39,938 nucleotides of DNA from JBAXTU01 sp037130015 (GCA_037130015.1 JBAXTU010000008.1:1-39938), one strand, 5' to 3'. Shown: positions 14,988-23,125, numbered from the stretch's first letter. A program made the numbers and translations. The notes: generated by a model from the letters alone, not told the origin.

Positions 14988-15731
14988 TTAAATAACTATC
15001 ACCTCTCCATTTTTCAACAACCGCCATTTAACATTTTTTATCTTCATTTTTTCCGAAGCTATAATTTTATAGCTACCATCACTTTTTTCACCAACAAATA
15101 AACTATAATAATCAACCATCTTCATTTTTTTTATAGCTTCATTTTTTAAATTTATTTCTCTAGTGACCAGTAATTGCCGACCGTCAGAAAAAACAGAATT
15201 CATGGCCGTATAATCAAAATCATTTTTTATTTTTTTGAGTGCCTGAATAAAACTGTACTTTAATTTTTTAGATAATTCCAGTTGACCCAAAATAAAATAA
15301 AATAAACGTTCCGAATCAGTCGTGCCTTTGATGATTTTTTTAAATTTAGCTTCAATTTTTATTTTTTCACTATCAATCACTTTGCCGTTTTGACAAAAAG
15401 AATAATTTTTATAAACAAATGGATGCGCGTTATTTTTATTAACTCCACCCACCGAGGCTTTACGCAAATGGCCAATAATAATATCGCCATTAATTTTAAT
15501 AATTTTATTTTTAGTTTTATTATAATCAAAATCAGCACTAGCATTTTTACAACTTCGTTTATGTAAAGCCACTTGGCCTTTTTTATAAACTGAAAAACCC
15601 CAGCCATCTTGATGGCCGGGCGTGACGCCACGAGGCACACGACCAGTAATAGCTTGATTTTGAAAATTTTCCAAAATCAAATTTAACTCTTCTTGATTTA
15701 TTTCTCCTTTGATTGCCAGTAATCTGCACAT
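14988..15731 (-). CDS. class II glutamine amidotransferase (YafJ/GAT type 2), 247 aa
   Basis: Ntn-type glutaminase domain with the nucleophile Cys2 (MCRLLAIKG, processed to a free N-terminal Cys). Further signatures are GHQDGWGFSVY, GHLRKASVG, NAHPFVYKNYSFCQNG and GTTDSERLF. It is a stand-alone glutaminase domain with no synthetase partner fused. Relatives such as YafJ and DUF1933-like enzymes donate ammonia to an acceptor substrate; the acceptor here is unknown. AT-rich, no Shine-Dalgarno, -10 box TATAAT about 27 bases upstream. Neighbouring PRTase-like and ligase genes make a shared pathway possible. Confidence 0.88.
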   Translation of the reverse strand: MCRLLAIKGEINQEELNLILENFQNQAITGRVPRGVTPGHQDGWGFSVYKKGQVALHKRSCKNASADFDYNKTKNKIIKINGDIIIGHLRKASVGGVNKNNAHPFVYKNYSFCQNGKVIDSEKIKIEAKFKKIIKGTTDSERLFYFILGQLELSKKLKYSFIQALKKIKNDFDYTAMNSVFSDGRQLLVTREINLKNEAIKKMKMVDYYSLFVGEKSDGSYKIIASEKMKIKNVKWRLLKNGEVIVI

Positions 15732-15757
15732 ATAAATAAATTTAAATATTAATTAGT

Positions 15758-15763
15758 ATTATA
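15758..15763 (-). promoter_or_regulatory. -10 box of the amidotransferase gene
   Basis: TATAAT on the minus strand, about 27 bases before the ATG. No convincing -35 box. Confidence 0.4.
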
Positions 15764-15779
15764 ACTGATTTCTAAATTT

Positions 15780-15820
15780 TTAAAAATATGGGGAGTGGAG
15801 TGTTTCCATCTCCCCATATT
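15780..15820 (-). terminator. intrinsic terminator of the GCS2-type ligase gene
   Basis: AATATGGGGAG (15785-15795) pairs perfectly with CTCCCCATATT (15810-15820), with T-rich sequence on both sides. In the minus direction TTTTTAAAAATTT follows. Confidence 0.8.
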
Positions 15821-15835
15821 GTTTTTACTTAATGA

Positions 15836-16621
15836 TCAACTAACAATCGCCTGCCAACACAAGTGCCAGCATTTGTTGGCCCAAGTTACGATTTTATTAA
15901 GATCGCCGGTAGTACCAAACATCCGAAATTCAATCGTGCCATGAATGGACAAACGAATCAGATGCCAACAGTTGCGAGGATTATCCGCAAAACTATGTTG
16001 CTCAGCATACTCAAAATAATCCTGCCAACTAGCATATGAAGGTGGTTGAAAATTAGGCGCTACTTTTTTGTACAAAGCCAATCTTTGGCCACAAGAACCA
16101 TCACCCAATTGGCAAAGTTCATCGCAATAATTAACTGCCTGATTATAAACTTTGAGCGCAGTCTTATGATCTGGTAGACCAATATGGACATGTGTCCCCA
16201 CAACTTGGCAAGCGGCCAAAAGCACTTCGGGTGGCATTTTTTTGACTATCTCTTGATAACGCCCAAATGGATCAGGATAAATATCCAAAGGCATGTCATC
16301 GGGTGCCACTTCCATTTCCAAACACTTAAAATTCAAAACTTGCTCCGCTTTTTTCACTTGCGCTTCAACTTCCGCCAACTTCACTTTTAAATCAGGCAGA
16401 CGGCAAGAGCCAACTCGCGTTTCCAATTGGCAGGCTGATAATTCATAACCAAACTTGCCATTTTGAGATTGCTGTTTCAAAAAATCAAGCACAGAAACAG
16501 CCAAGGGTGTAATACGACCGGAGCTATCAGCCAAAAAACTTTCCCTTTCTACTCCGACCATTAGAGAACGACTTGGCAAAAAACCAAACTTACTGTAAAA
16601 ACAATTTTCCGCATTCTTCAT
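15836..16621 (-). CDS. GCS2-type (YbdK-like) carboxylate-amine ligase, 261 aa, T-box controlled
   Basis: Glutamate-cysteine ligase family 2 fold, forming a gamma-glutamyl or similar amide bond using ATP. Diagnostic segments are GVERESFLAD, YELSACQLETRVG, GTHVHIGLPD and RLSIHGTIEFRMFGTTGD. It is shorter than typical YbdK proteins (about 370 aa) by about 110 residues. The true substrate in this family is often not Cys. ATG 16621 is preferred over the ATG at 16666 because AAAGGAAG stands just before it. A T-box leader precedes it, so expression should respond to uncharged tRNA of one amino acid. A terminator follows directly. Confidence 0.85.
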   Translation of the reverse strand: MKNAENCFYSKFGFLPSRSLMVGVERESFLADSSGRITPLAVSVLDFLKQQSQNGKFGYELSACQLETRVGSCRLPDLKVKLAEVEAQVKKAEQVLNFKCLEMEVAPDDMPLDIYPDPFGRYQEIVKKMPPEVLLAACQVVGTHVHIGLPDHKTALKVYNQAVNYCDELCQLGDGSCGQRLALYKKVAPNFQPPSYASWQDYFEYAEQHSFADNPRNCWHLIRLSIHGTIEFRMFGTTGDLNKIVTWANKCWHLCWQAIVS

Positions 16622-16687
16622 AGCACACTTCCTTTCTTTGCCATCATAGGCAGTTGACTTGATCAATTATTAAAGAACTTTTGGGAA

Positions 16688-16985
16688 ATAAAAAAACTTC
16701 CCATCTCTTAAGCATAATAAATTATGCTGAAGGGACGGAAAGTATTTAAAAACTTTTCGCGGTACCACCCTTTATTCCTCGCCATTAAAAAAGCAAGGCT
16801 CTTTACCAACTCTGACTCTGAAAAAATATTTCAGACGACATTGATTATCCTATGATTACGGAGGAAGCCGAACCGCCACCTGCAATTTGCAAGCAGTAGC
16901 CATCTCACCGGGCCCAACCCCTTAGTTTTTAAATAAGGGACCCGGATCACTGATTTTGTAGTTAAAAAAGATCTTTTACTTTATA
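16688..16985 (-). promoter_or_regulatory. T-box riboswitch leader
   Basis: The minus strand carries the exact T-box core AGGGTGGTACCGCG (16771-16758). The antiterminator uses AAGGG of the core and CCCTT in 16737-16730. The competing terminator pairs ACTTTCC (16743-16737) with GGGAAGT (16702-16696) around an inner perfect stem AGCATAA/TTATGCT (16728-16711), then TTTTTTT. Upstream are a CCGGG/CCCGG hairpin (16953-16903) and a stem-III-like hairpin CCTTGC/GCGAGG (16797-16776). I could not place the specifier codon with confidence, so the sensed amino acid is open. Confidence 0.85.
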
Positions 16986-16990
16986 ATATT

Positions 16991-17019
16991 AATTTATCAT
17001 GAATAACTTTTTTCGTCAA
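16991..17019 (-). promoter_or_regulatory. promoter of the T-box leader
   Basis: TTGACG (17019-17014), 17-base spacer, TAAATT (16996-16991) on the minus strand, just after the histidine-kinase stop. The predicted leader is about 360 bases. Confidence 0.55.
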
Positions 17020-17022
17020 ATT

Positions 17023-18654
17023 TTACTTCACCTTCCTCGCCCTACCCTTATCCGCCAACGGCAACGAAAAACAAAATTTACTTCCCTGTCCTTTGCCCGG
17101 ACTTTCAGCCCAGATGCGACCGCCCATATTTTCAATAACAACTCTGGCAAAATAAAGTCCCAGTCCTGTGCCTTCGGTGTGCACTTGCATCATACCTTTG
17201 CCACGCACGAATTTATTAAACAATCTTGGCAAGTCATCAGGCTCAATACCCATGCCCGTATCTTGACAGGAAAAAACCACAGACTGACCTTCTTGATGCA
17301 AGCCCAACATAATTTCTCCTTCGGGCGTATATTTGACTGAATTATCTATCAAATTGGAAATGACTTCTTTGGCCTTTTGCGCATCAGCTGTGACACTCGG
17401 AATTTTTCCTTCATTATAAAAAGTCAGTTTCACTTTTTTCTCGCCAGCCTTGGTTTGAAAATCCTGTGCCAAAGATTTGACTATTTCTGAGAGATCAGTG
17501 GGCTTCAAATCAAATTCCAAACGTCCAGCTTCAATGCGCGAAATGTCTAGCAGACTTTCTACTAAACTTAATAATCTTTCACCGGCTGTAGATACTTTTT
17601 CCAAATTAGTTTTAAGCAGTTTTGGCACACGCCCGAAATTGCCTTCCAGCATCATGGAAATATATCCCTTGATAATAGTGAGCGGAGTGCGCAATTGATG
17701 ACTGGCAATAGAAAGAAATTCAGATTTAGCATCATCAAGCCTTTGCAAATCCTTGTTGGCAGTTTTCAATTGCTTGGCAATTTTTTGCAATTGCATGGTC
17801 AACTGTTCCATTTCTTCGCGACGACGCACTTCATTTAAAATTGAACTGATAAGTAAAGTGGAAAAAAATAAAGTCAAGAAAAATAAAACCAACCTACCAA
17901 CCATTTCCATCATATTACCAGCCCTAAATACATCAATTAAAGTCAAAAGAGTCAAAAAAACAGCAAACATTTCAGTGGCTATCACTTTTACATCCATTAA
18001 ATGATGTTTAACTATGGCATAGGCTACCATGGCTACATATACCGAAACCAAAATATTAGCAAAAGGCGGAATTGGCACTCTATACCATAAAAAATAATTT
18101 GTGGCTCCTCCTAAAAAACCTATAATCATTCCTAATGAGACATAGGCTATTTGAAAACGCACAATACCTTTGGCAATTTGATATTTTTTATATAAAAGAT
18201 AAGTTGAATAAATAACATAAAAAAACCAAAAAACCAAAAATACAGTATAAAAAGGCCCAGCTATTGGCCAAAATTTAAATCCTAAAATTGGCTCTACATG
18301 ACTGATAAATAAAGGAGTAAAATCTAAAAAAAAGAAAATTAAAAAAAGTAAAAAAGTAAAAAGTAAAAATCTTTTCTTTTGCTCAAAAATTTCTAAAAAT
18401 CTAAAAACAAAACACAGATAAGTAAAAGGAATAAACACTGCTCCAGCCATTAATAAACGACACCAAAACAATGCGGTTTCAGCACTTGTAGATACCTGCC
18501 AAAAATAATAACCAAAACTCCAAAAAGCTACGGCCGAGGCAAATAAAGAAAAAGAGAGATTTATTTTATCTTTTCTATTACTAGCAAAAACAAAAATTCC
18601 CAATATCAAACTGGTAAAAAAATTAACAACAGCAAAAAAAGCGTAAAGATTCAT
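17023..18654 (-). CDS. sensor histidine kinase with N-terminal 7TM region, 543 aa
   Basis: Membrane sensor kinase. The first about 240 residues contain seven or so hydrophobic segments of the His_kinase_N/7TM type, then a short coiled-coil linker (EEMEQLTMQLQKIAKQL). The HisKA domain has SEFLSIASHQLRTPLT (phospho-acceptor His), and the HATPase_c domain has NLIDNSVKYTPEG (N box), DTGMGIEPDDLPRLF (G1/F box) and GTGLGLYFARVV (G2). No receiver or HAMP domain. ATG 18654 is preferred over the upstream start at 18714 because TATAAT lies 7 bases before it, implying a leaderless mRNA. No cognate regulator is adjacent; the signal is unknown. Confidence 0.93.
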   Translation of the reverse strand: MNLYAFFAVVNFFTSLILGIFVFASNRKDKINLSFSLFASAVAFWSFGYYFWQVSTSAETALFWCRLLMAGAVFIPFTYLCFVFRFLEIFEQKKRFLLFTFLLFLIFFFLDFTPLFISHVEPILGFKFWPIAGPFYTVFLVFWFFYVIYSTYLLYKKYQIAKGIVRFQIAYVSLGMIIGFLGGATNYFLWYRVPIPPFANILVSVYVAMVAYAIVKHHLMDVKVIATEMFAVFLTLLTLIDVFRAGNMMEMVGRLVLFFLTLFFSTLLISSILNEVRRREEMEQLTMQLQKIAKQLKTANKDLQRLDDAKSEFLSIASHQLRTPLTIIKGYISMMLEGNFGRVPKLLKTNLEKVSTAGERLLSLVESLLDISRIEAGRLEFDLKPTDLSEIVKSLAQDFQTKAGEKKVKLTFYNEGKIPSVTADAQKAKEVISNLIDNSVKYTPEGEIMLGLHQEGQSVVFSCQDTGMGIEPDDLPRLFNKFVRGKGMMQVHTEGTGLGLYFARVVIENMGGRIWAESPGKGQGSKFCFSLPLADKGRARKVK

Positions 18655-18661
18655 AACTTTT

Positions 18662-18667
18662 ATTATA
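18662..18667 (-). promoter_or_regulatory. -10 box of the histidine-kinase gene
   Basis: TATAAT on the minus strand; the chosen ATG begins 8 bases further on, so the message would be leaderless. The -35 box is unclear. Confidence 0.45.
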
Positions 18668-18726
18668 CTAATATTTATTACCTTAATTATAGAACTTTTA
18701 TATAGTAAAAACAAATATAAACAAAA

Positions 18727-18758
18727 TTAAAACTCCCATTCGTACAACGAACGGGAGT
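18727..18758 (-). terminator. intrinsic terminator of the 18762 methyltransferase
   Basis: Twelve-pair stem ACTCCCGTTCGT/ACGAATGGGAGT (one G-U, 3-base loop; arms 18758-18747 and 18743-18732), followed on the minus strand by TTTAATTTTG. Confidence 0.8.
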
Positions 18759-18761
18759 GTT

Positions 18762-19709
18762 TTATATTTTTCTAGCAATGATGGTTACGCCCTGACCAGC
18801 ATAACACTCGCCAATAGTGACATCAATAACCTCAAATCCAGTTTTTTCAAGATATTCTGTCCACTCTTCAATAGACAAATATTGAGCATGTTGCTCTCTT
18901 TCTGCCTTATGTAGAAATTGACTGATATTCTTGATATGAAAACCATTAAGTAAAATTTCCCAAAATGACTTCCACTTAAAGTTTAGAACCGGCCAAGATA
19001 GTGAGTCCCAAAGAACCATTTCAAAATTAGGTTTTGGCCTCAAACTAGAGAAGCCAAGATACCCACCTGATTTCAAAATGCGATTACAATCAGTCAGAGT
19101 ACTAATAAGCGCTTGTCGGCCTTCACAAATTAATTGACCTTGTTGATCAAATCGCCAACCTGAATAGGTTAGTCCGCCAATACTGGAAACAATCGCATCT
19201 GCGGTATTATCCCAAACCGGCAATTCAGAAAGAGTTGATGATTGAATCAGTGCCACTCTACCCTGCCAACCGAATTTCTTCAGATTATGAGGTACAAGCG
19301 AAAGAGACTCCCAGTCAATATCCACGGCAAAAATCTTTTTTACCGTTTTTTTAGACATAGGGCTTAATGGAAAAAGTCGGCCATAAAAATTACCAGCGCC
19401 ACAGCCTAAATCTACTAGCACTTCTCCCAGGTAAGGAGAGAGCTTGTTGACCAACATTTCCTGCATGGAGATATTGGGGTGGGAATAATTGCTCATTACA
19501 CAAAGAGCTTCTTCATTCCATTTCCAAAAACCTTGGATGAAATCAATAACTGCCTTGTTCTTTCTAATCAAACGGAATTCAGGACTTTCATAGAAAATTG
19601 GCGAATCTTGGATAAAACTGCCATCTAAATCTAGAAACTGAATTCTCTTTTGATTTCTTTGAAAATTGCGCGACGCTTGACGCCGCACTTTATTTTTTTT
19701 GTGCGGCAT
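18762..19709 (-). CDS. class I SAM-dependent methyltransferase, 315 aa
   Basis: Rossmann-type methyltransferase. Motif I is VLVDLGCGAGNFYGRL, the acidic end of strand 2 is FAVDIDW, and motif IV is DAIVSSIGGLTYSG. The first about 90 residues are a basic, Gln/Arg-rich extension (MPHKKNKVRRQASRNFQRNQ) that might contact nucleic acid. The methyl acceptor is unknown. ATG follows AAAGGAGG. Two tandem promoters precede it, which is unusual for this window. It is separately terminated, so it is not in an operon with the next two methyltransferases. Confidence 0.85.
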   Translation of the reverse strand: MPHKKNKVRRQASRNFQRNQKRIQFLDLDGSFIQDSPIFYESPEFRLIRKNKAVIDFIQGFWKWNEEALCVMSNYSHPNISMQEMLVNKLSPYLGEVLVDLGCGAGNFYGRLFPLSPMSKKTVKKIFAVDIDWESLSLVPHNLKKFGWQGRVALIQSSTLSELPVWDNTADAIVSSIGGLTYSGWRFDQQGQLICEGRQALISTLTDCNRILKSGGYLGFSSLRPKPNFEMVLWDSLSWPVLNFKWKSFWEILLNGFHIKNISQFLHKAEREQHAQYLSIEEWTEYLEKTGFEVIDVTIGECYAGQGVTIIARKI

Positions 19710-19749
19710 AATAGCCTCCTTTTTTTGCTTTACTTATTGCCAAAGTACA

Positions 19750-19805
19750 TATTTAAAACCAACATGGTTTCAAGTCAATCTATCATGAAAGGAAAATTTT
19801 GTCAA
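19750..19805 (-). promoter_or_regulatory. two tandem promoters of the 18762 methyltransferase
   Basis: Distal: TTGACA (19805-19800), 17 bases, TAGATT (19782-19777). Proximal: TTGACT (19778-19773), 17 bases, TAAATA (19755-19750). The distal -10 overlaps the proximal -35. Confidence 0.55.
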
Positions 19806-19837
19806 GGGTAAAATATCTTAGCTAAAAAATCTACAAT

Positions 19838-19866
19838 AAAAAACCAGTATTTATATTAAATACTGG
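19838..19866 (-). terminator. intrinsic terminator of the 19922 methyltransferase
   Basis: CCAGTATTT/AAATACTGG stem (arms 19866-19858 and 19852-19844), then TTTTTTATTG on the minus strand. Confidence 0.8.
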
Positions 19867-19921
19867 CTATGTGGCTTATTTTAAAGAATGCAATCAGCAT
19901 CATGACCATTTAACTTATTAT

Positions 19922-20680
19922 TCACTTTTTGGCAACGAAGTAAATCCTACCCAGACGTTCAATTCCGTCTTCGTAGGTTTTACGCTCTTCTATTACTTCC
20001 AGCAAATCAAACCCAACTTGCTTAAGTAATGGGGCAATGTCCTTCTCGTCGTAGCCTCTTTCTGTGTGCTTTTCTCTAACTAAACGATAAGACTCCCCTT
20101 CTTTAATGAAGATGTCGATATCCAATATCCAAAATCTGTCTTCACCACTAAAGCTGTATACGGAATAAAATTCTTTTTCATCCAATATACGTGGCTTATA
20201 CTGCTGTGCCGCCTTAACATGATCAATAGTGTTCATATCAAACAGAAAAATTGTTCCACTTGATATACTGCTATAAACAGAGCGAAACGCCCTGATCATA
20301 TCTTCATCAGTTAATAAATAATTCAGCGAGTCATAGAAAGAAACAGCAAAAGAAATTCCTTGCGTATACTCTTTACTAAGTGCCAAATTTCGAATATCCG
20401 AACAAACAAACCGTTCTTTGGGCATCTTGCTTTTGGCAATTTGAATCATTTCCGGAGAAATATCAACTCCAACAACTCCGAAACCTAATTCAGCCAATAA
20501 CCTAGAAATATTCCCGGTTCCACAAGCCACATCAAGACATATGTCTGTCTTGATGTTGTACTTGTTTACGATTTGAGCGATGAGTATTTTCCATTTTGGA
20601 TATTTAGTATCACCCATCATTTTGTCGTAAAACCGAGCCATTTTTTCATAGGCTCCTGTGTTGTCGCTTTGATTTTCCAT
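19922..20680 (-). CDS. class I SAM-dependent methyltransferase, 252 aa
   Basis: Motif I is CLDVACGTGNISRLLAELG, motif II VVGVDISPEMIQIAKSKMP, motif III FVCSDIRNL and motif IV AVSFYDSLNYL. The C-terminal beta-rich insert (FLFDMNTIDHVK to EKHTERGYDEKDI) resembles methyltransferases of the Methyltransf_25/YcgJ type with unknown small-molecule substrates. Weak Shine-Dalgarno (AAGAGA). ATGACA-17-TATAAT promoter upstream and terminator downstream make it monocistronic. Confidence 0.87.
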   Translation of the reverse strand: MENQSDNTGAYEKMARFYDKMMGDTKYPKWKILIAQIVNKYNIKTDICLDVACGTGNISRLLAELGFGVVGVDISPEMIQIAKSKMPKERFVCSDIRNLALSKEYTQGISFAVSFYDSLNYLLTDEDMIRAFRSVYSSISSGTIFLFDMNTIDHVKAAQQYKPRILDEKEFYSVYSFSGEDRFWILDIDIFIKEGESYRLVREKHTERGYDEKDIAPLLKQVGFDLLEVIEERKTYEDGIERLGRIYFVAKK

Positions 20681-20751
20681 AAGTCAGTCTCTTATTGCCT
20701 GTGATAACTTTCCGAAAAATGACAATAACCGCCACAACGGATATTCTCTGT

Positions 20752-20780
20752 ATTATAGCTACAATTACGACATTTGTCAT
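20752..20780 (-). promoter_or_regulatory. promoter of the 19922 methyltransferase
   Basis: ATGACA (20780-20775), 17-base spacer, TATAAT (20757-20752) on the minus strand. Confidence 0.6.
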
Positions 20781-20795
20781 TAGCTAACCTTAATC

Positions 20796-20826
20796 AAAAA
20801 ACCGGTCGTGCAAACTGCATGACCGG
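20796..20826 (-). terminator. intrinsic terminator of the 20845-22333 gene run
   Basis: Ten-pair stem CCGGTCATGC/GCACGACCGG (one G-U, 5-base loop; arms 20826-20817 and 20811-20802), then TTTTTTGATT on the minus strand. Confidence 0.85.
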
Positions 20827-20844
20827 CCTGTTTTTTTGTATAAA

Positions 20845-21447
20845 TTATTTCTGTGCCACTATCTCTACTATTCCGTGCAAATGAGGTTCTGGCATGTCTC
20901 CATGTCCCGAATCCAACATTATATATTCAAAATAATGAATACTATTAAGATTACTGAATAATTCCTTTAATTCATTTGATTGAAAAAAGGTATTTGTTTT
21001 GTTGTTTCTTGTTCTTATAAATCCTGCGTCATTCACTGTGAAAGATTTAATAATTATAAATCCGTCTTTGGCTATTTTATTTTTTAAATCAGAAATCAAT
21101 TTTAAGCATTGTTCTCTAGGTAAAAATTGAAAGACATTGACTATATTTATTAATTGATACTTTTCTGGTGCTATGTCAAAAGATAATATATCAGAACATA
21201 CTGTCTCTATACTAATCCCCTCCTCATCCGCTTTTTGTTTTAATTGATTAATGGCCACATCAGAAGAATCGATTGCCGTAACATTAAAACCTTTTTTAGC
21301 TAAATACAAAGCATCGCGACCTTGACCACAACCCAAATCAAGACAATTACTTCCAGCTAAAAATCTATCTTCAAACATGGTTAGTAAAATACTGGGCTTA
21401 TTTCCCCATAAAGTTGGATTTTTTTGGTAAGTATTGTTATAAAGCAT
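20845..21447 (-). CDS. TehB-like SAM-dependent methyltransferase, 200 aa
   Basis: Short methyltransferase of the tellurite-resistance TehB type: motif I CLDLGCGQGRDALYLAKKG, VTAIDSSDVAINQLKQKA, then SDILSFDI and VFQFLPREQCLKLI. Length matches TehB (about 190-200 aa). The C-terminal stretch GHGDMPEPHLHGIVEIVAQK is typical of the group. The substrate may be tellurite, thiols or another small molecule. It starts 18 bases after the Nudix gene, without a clear Shine-Dalgarno, and is the last gene before a terminator. Confidence 0.85.
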   Translation of the reverse strand: MLYNNTYQKNPTLWGNKPSILLTMFEDRFLAGSNCLDLGCGQGRDALYLAKKGFNVTAIDSSDVAINQLKQKADEEGISIETVCSDILSFDIAPEKYQLINIVNVFQFLPREQCLKLISDLKNKIAKDGFIIIKSFTVNDAGFIRTRNNKTNTFFQSNELKELFSNLNSIHYFEYIMLDSGHGDMPEPHLHGIVEIVAQK

Positions 21448-21465
21448 AACATCTTTATTATTGAT

Positions 21466-22014
21466 TTATCTATCTTTTGATATAATTTCATTTTTTTTAA
21501 AATTTTTTAAAGCCAATTCATGAATAAAACCATATATTCTACCCCAATCATTATGCAAAAAATAAAAATTATCATTTCTAAATTCGCCAGTTAACTTAAA
21601 CATCTTGCTAATCATTAATTCCAGATCTTTTTCAGAATATGCACTAATTCCAGAAATGTCATCATTGGCAACTATGTCTACATCTTCTTTAAGGATTAAA
21701 CCGAAAAGATAAACCTTCATATACATCACTCCTATCGCAGTATTGGCTTTTGTAATAATTTGTCCAAGAGGAAAAAAATTATCACGATTTAATTTAAGTT
21801 TTAATTCTTCTTCAATCTCACGTTGAGCTGCTGTTTGCGGATCTTCACCGTCGTTCAATCCTCCGCCCAACATTCTAGAAATTCCATCGGCATAAAAATT
21901 CTTCTTTTGTCCTAAAATATATTTACCATGGTTATTTTTAACCAAGATTAATACATGATTTTTTCGGTATAAATTGCCGATCGGCTGATCAATTGTCACC
22001 TCGTCAATATACAA
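21466..22014 (-). CDS. Nudix hydrolase, 182 aa
   Basis: Hydrolyses a nucleoside diphosphate linked to another moiety. A perfect Nudix box GX5EX7REUXEEL is visible at residues 51-71 (Gly51, Glu57, Arg65-Glu66, Glu69-Glu70). The substrate is unknown. The predicted start is TTG at 22014, overlapping the preceding gene by 11 bases, and no ATG upstream of the Nudix fold is available. It is the middle gene of a three-gene run. Confidence 0.88.
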   Translation of the reverse strand: MYIDEVTIDQPIGNLYRKNHVLILVKNNHGKYILGQKKNFYADGISRMLGGGLNDGEDPQTAAQREIEEELKLKLNRDNFFPLGQIITKANTAIGVMYMKVYLFGLILKEDVDIVANDDISGISAYSEKDLELMISKMFKLTGEFRNDNFYFLHNDWGRIYGFIHELALKNFKKNEIISKDR

Positions 22015-22333
22015 ATTTTCTTTTTTTTTCCTTTGATATCCATGTCTCTTTGAGACTGGCTTTTAAACCAAACTTGCTTAAAATAACCAACGCTTTTTCA
22101 ACTGAAAAAGATGGGTGTTCACTTTCAAAATTATCAATAAAATCTCCATAGGCACAAAATACTCCTTTCTCTATACTAGTGTCGCCTGGAAATAAATCAA
22201 CTTCGCCAATTGCAAATTCAAGATCATTAACCAAGCCTGGACGATTCAGCTCTTGATTTTTAAAATCTTCTATCAAAAAGCAAAAAAATTTGCTTTGATT
22301 ATTTTTTTTATTTTTTTTGCTAAAAGGAAACAT
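22004..22333 (-). CDS. hypothetical protein, 109 aa
   Basis: I do not recognise it. It begins with a basic stretch (MFPFSKKNKKNNQSKFF), continues with an acidic middle (VNDLEFAIGEVDLFPGDTSIEKG) and ends in a Lys-rich tail. No membrane segment, no metal motif. The start is supported by AAAGGTGGT before the ATG and a TTGACA-17-TATACT promoter. It overlaps the Nudix start by 11 bases, so it heads that operon and may work with the Nudix hydrolase and TehB-like methyltransferase. Confidence 0.65.
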   Translation of the reverse strand: MFPFSKKNKKNNQSKFFCFLIEDFKNQELNRPGLVNDLEFAIGEVDLFPGDTSIEKGVFCAYGDFIDNFESEHPSFSVEKALVILSKFGLKASLKETWISKEKKRKFVY

Positions 22334-22385
22334 AATTTACACCACCTTTCTTTGCATTTTTATTTACAAAATATACTTGTCATCA

Positions 22386-22414
22386 AGTATAAGTAACTTC
22401 TATAATTCTGTCAA
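22386..22414 (-). promoter_or_regulatory. promoter of the hypothetical / Nudix / TehB-like run
   Basis: TTGACA (22414-22409), 17-base spacer, TATACT (22391-22386) on the minus strand. Confidence 0.75.
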
Positions 22415-22462
22415 TTAACCCATAATGGACCAAATCTTGCGAAATGGTCCACTAGAGATTAC

Positions 22463-22497
22463 AAAAAATCCACACCCGTTGTCATGACTTGTGCGGA
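22463..22497 (-). terminator. intrinsic terminator ending a minus transcript from the 22884 small ORF
   Basis: TCCGCAC/GTGTGGA stem (arms 22497-22491 and 22475-22469; one G-U) around a 15-base loop containing the palindrome GTCATGAC, then TTTTTT on the minus strand. The 230 bases between it and the small ORF hold no convincing gene. Confidence 0.65.
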
Positions 22498-22731
22498 CCT
22501 CTTTATGATTATTGGACCTTTTTATTTATTATAGCAATTTTAGAATTTTTAAAAATAGGACTCACCAATCTGTTAAGATCAATGAGTCCGGTTTGGAGTA
22601 GCTTTGGGGTCGGACTATTTGCTGTTGTCCGAGCCACTGCCATAGTCATCCAATGGCGTAGGTTTTCCCCTGAAGTTCAGATACAGGGAGTACACTATCA
22701 AGCCAAACGCCCAGAACTGGAAGATAAATAT

Positions 22732-22884
22732 CTATCCAAAGAATAGGAATTTCCTTGCCAGGGAAAGCCGGCGCCAATAGTCGCGAGGGTTGTCGATGCC
22801 CTTTTTGATGTAAAACATGGTTTTCACCAAACTCGGACGCGAATCACCACAATCACTGCATTCAATCTCATAACCGGTATGCAT
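22732..22884 (-). CDS. small Cys-containing hypothetical protein, 50 aa
   Basis: ATG at 22884 is preceded by a strong AAGGAGGAG site, the best evidence that it is translated. The protein starts MHTGYEIECSDCGDSRP, with a CxxC pair, and ends in a basic, aromatic stretch NPRDYWRRLSLARKFLFFG. No second CxxC pair is present, so a zinc site would need dimerisation. The DNA for its C-terminal part resembles a stretch at 26625-26680 (see findings). A terminator lies about 235 bases downstream. The function is unknown. Confidence 0.5.
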   Translation of the reverse strand: MHTGYEIECSDCGDSRPSLVKTMFYIKKGIDNPRDYWRRLSLARKFLFFG

Positions 22885-23088
22885 ACTAGTACTCCTCCTT
22901 GATTTCTGCCAATCTTGGCGGGTTTAATGAACAAAATCTATTTTAAACAGCCAATAACTATGTAATATCGGCTTTGGCACGAGAAGCAGAGTAAAATCAG
23001 AATCTTCCCAGACTTTGAATGATTCTTATTTATTCTTAATAATATCGCAAAATATGCATCTCATGTATATATAATAGCATAAAACGAA

Positions 23089-23125
23089 AAAAATAAAGGG
23101 GCACCGTCTTTCAACGATTCCCCTT
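23089..23125 (-). terminator. intrinsic terminator on the minus strand
   Basis: AAGGGG (23125-23120 complement) pairs with CCCCTT (23101-23096 complement) around an 18-base loop, then TATTTTTTTCG on the minus strand. It probably ends the transcript from the promoter at 23555-23583. The region 22885-23088 shows no gene. Confidence 0.6.

Noticed and set aside
1289..18654. Pairing the response regulator (1289-1669) with the histidine kinase (17023-18654) as one two-component system
   Set aside because: They are 15 kb apart on different transcripts; nothing in the sequence links them.
22424..22451. TGGACCA/TGGTCCA hairpin
   Set aside because: No T-tract on either strand; upstream of the 22333 promoter; no function can be assigned.
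22489..22746. Plus-strand hydrophobic 85-codon frame beginning with TTG
   Set aside because: It starts inside the stem of a minus-strand terminator, has no promoter or Shine-Dalgarno, and is largely antisense to the SD-led 50-aa ORF and its transcript.
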